This document shows positions 32,773 through 33,986 of a DNA stretch of 33,986 bases, piece after piece (the first letter of the stretch is position 1; each line of letters begins with the position of its first letter). A program made the translations under genes and the position numbers. The notes under the pieces were generated by a model. That model was given only the letters and a program-made list of their open reading frames with translations. It did no database searches and was not told the DNA's origin. Source of the stretch: Bacillota bacterium (lineage in GTDB: Bacteria > Bacillota > Clostridia > SK-Y3); NCBI GenBank assembly GCA_022360955.1, contig JAKSBV010000381.1, positions 1 through 33,986 on the forward strand. The letters are read 5' to 3'.

Positions 32773-33732
32773 ATGAAATATAAGGACTATTATGAAATAT
32801 TAGGGATAAAAAAAGATGCGCCCCAGTCGGAAATAAAAAAGGCCTATAGAAAGCTCGCCAAAAAGTATCATCCCGATGCCAATCCCGGCAATCAAGAGGC
32901 GGAAGAAAAATTTAAAGCGGCCAATGAAGCGTATGAGGTATTAGGCGACGAAGAGAAACGAAAAAAATATGACCGGTTCGGACAAAGCGGGGATTTTTAC
33001 AATGGTATGGATTTTGACCCTTCACAGTTTGGATATGGACATAACGTAAGGTATGAGTACCATACCGGGGGTCCAAATAAGGGTTTCAGCGATTTTTTTA
33101 ATATGTTTTTTGGCAGAGGCACTTCAACCATGGAGAATATGTTCGGTCATTCAGGTCGTCCGAATGAAGGCTTCGGAGGATTCGGCAGGCATTTTTCATC
33201 TAAAGGGGAGGACGTTGAGGCCGGGATAGCGATTACGCTGCAAGAGGGATATCATGGTGTGGAAAAGAATATATCGTTACAGGTGAACGGGAGACCTAAG
33301 CGGATTGCTTTTAAAGTGCCGGCAGGGATTCTGCCCGATGAGAAAATAAAATTTGCAGGACAGGGCAGGCCGGGTGCGAACGGTGGTCCCAAAGGGGATT
33401 TGTACTTGAAGGTGAATTTTAAACAGGACAGCAGTCTTACGCTGGATGGCGTAGATATCATTGCGGTTGTGGATTTAACTCCATGGGAAGCGGCTTTAGG
33501 GGATGAAGTAGTTGTTGACACTTTCGAAGGTAAAATTAAAGTGAAAATACCTGTCGGGATACAAACAGACGGAAAGATTAAAGTGGCCAAGAGGGGATAT
33601 AAGGATAAGAAGGGGAGACAAGGAAACCTTTATATCAAAATACGTATTGTAAATCCCAAGTCGTTGACGCCGGAGGAGAGAAAGCTATATGAAGAGTTGA
33701 AACAGGCATCCTCTTTTAATCCGCGGTGTTGA
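32773..33732 (+). CDS. DnaJ-family co-chaperone, CbpA-like (no zinc finger)
   Basis: 319 residues. The J-domain at residues 5-70 contains the HPD motif at 33-35, which stimulates DnaK ATPase. A Gly/Phe-rich linker ([17 protein letters not shown]) leads directly to the two C-terminal substrate-binding domains ([33 protein letters not shown]). The four CxxCxGxG zinc repeats of DnaJ are absent, so it is a class B protein like CbpA. I chose the ATG at 32773 after GAGGAGGGGG; the frame is open from 32746. The CtsR site indicates stress induction. Confidence 0.93.
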   Translation: MKYKDYYEILGIKKDAPQSEIKKAYRKLAKKYHPDANPGNQEAEEKFKAANEAYEVLGDEEKRKKYDRFGQSGDFYNGMDFDPSQFGYGHNVRYEYHTGGPNKGFSDFFNMFFGRGTSTMENMFGHSGRPNEGFGGFGRHFSSKGEDVEAGIAITLQEGYHGVEKNISLQVNGRPKRIAFKVPAGILPDEKIKFAGQGRPGANGGPKGDLYLKVNFKQDSSLTLDGVDIIAVVDLTPWEAALGDEVVVDTFEGKIKVKIPVGIQTDGKIKVAKRGYKDKKGRQGNLYIKIRIVNPKSLTPEERKLYEELKQASSFNPRC

Positions 33733-33785
33733 AGCCGGTACCTATGGCTCTAGACAGCAGGATGATCGCCGGGTACTGAGAAAAT

Positions 33786-33986
33786 CTAGGCCGGATTCAC
33801 ATGAACCACCACATCGCTGATATATTTGTTGGCCTTTAATTTTTCTTTTACGCGGGCTGCGATGCTGTGCCCCTGGTAAATTGTCAAATCGCCCGGGACA
33901 GAAATTTTGGCAATGATGATAAATTGAAAGCCTACCGGTTTTGCAACAACGCTGTCCACATGGTCTACGCCGTCAACGGTTAAAAT
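33786..33986 (-). CDS. Cation diffusion facilitator (CDF) transporter, C-terminal part
   Basis: The minus strand is open from the window edge to a TAG at 33786-33788, giving 66 residues. They fit the cytoplasmic dimerisation domain of CDF metal efflux proteins: VDGVDHVDSVVAKPVG, then ISVPGDLTIYQGHSIA, then VKEKLKANKYISDVVVHVNP. The membrane part lies beyond the window, so the metal (zinc, manganese, iron or cobalt) cannot be inferred. It is convergent with the J-protein gene, with about 50 bp between and no clear terminator. Confidence 0.85.
   Translation of the reverse strand: MLTVDGVDHVDSVVAKPVGFQFIIIAKISVPGDLTIYQGHSIAARVKEKLKANKYISDVVVHVNPA

Overview
The window looks like chromosome of an anaerobic, fermentative Clostridia (Bacillota) bacterium. 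The base composition is moderately AT-rich, promoters are sigma-A-like (TTGACA-N17-TATAAT) and SD sites are strong. Other marks are a complete [FeFe]-hydrogenase maturase set, a SAM-I riboswitch, a CtsR box and PadR regulators. No rRNA or tRNA gene and no CRISPR array was seen.

Layout. 1-588: 3' part of a serpin. 594-819: promoter, unidentified structured RNA and intrinsic terminator, just ahead of aspartase (aspA), hydF, hydG and, after a 270-bp gap, hydE. 6398-7360: a RAYT/Y1 transposon with 25-bp inverted ends inserted in the 3' end of hydE. 7430-9023: MFS transporter and VOC protein. 9025-9604: a decayed second copy of the transposon, itself carrying a small palindromic element. 9615-11209: SAM-I riboswitch and metY. 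11529-15773: eight-gene Mrp/Mbh-type cation antiporter operon. 15863-16900: PadR and DUF2812 genes behind a palindrome-covered promoter. 16943-19077: GNAT gene and an ABC exporter whose permease is frameshifted in a T9 tract. 19162-27556: two paralogous GH31 enzymes of the YihQ (sulfoquinovosidase) family flanking a CUT1 ABC importer (lipoprotein plus two permeases, no ATPase), with a decayed transposase and repeated operators between them. 27879-30741: TrkA and TrkH potassium uptake. 30900-31403: HAD-IIIA phosphatase. 31776-32531 (minus): metallo-beta-lactamase-fold protein. 32683-33732: CtsR-type promoter and a CbpA-like J-protein. 33786-33986 (minus): 3' end of a CDF metal efflux gene.

How the genes work together. 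HydE, HydF and HydG build the H-cluster diiron site, and the adjacent aspartase can supply ammonium. The Mrp/Mbh-type operon and TrkA/TrkH both serve monovalent cation balance. The GH31-ABC-GH31 block is a glycoside uptake and hydrolysis locus. Its enzymes keep the YihQ scaffold and catalytic acids but have Gln and Phe where YihQ uses Arg301 and Tyr508 to hold the sulfonate, so the substrate may differ.

The window is rich in small repeats: 25-bp RAYT ends, GGGACGGTTCT hairpins placed directly after stop codons, and a family of about 95-bp palindromes. The most promising leads are the altered YihQ-like locus, the structured RNA ahead of aspA-hyd, the hydrogenase-free Mbh-like module with an extended MbhD subunit, and the hairpin repeats at gene ends. 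Comparisons with named proteins were made from memory without database searches.
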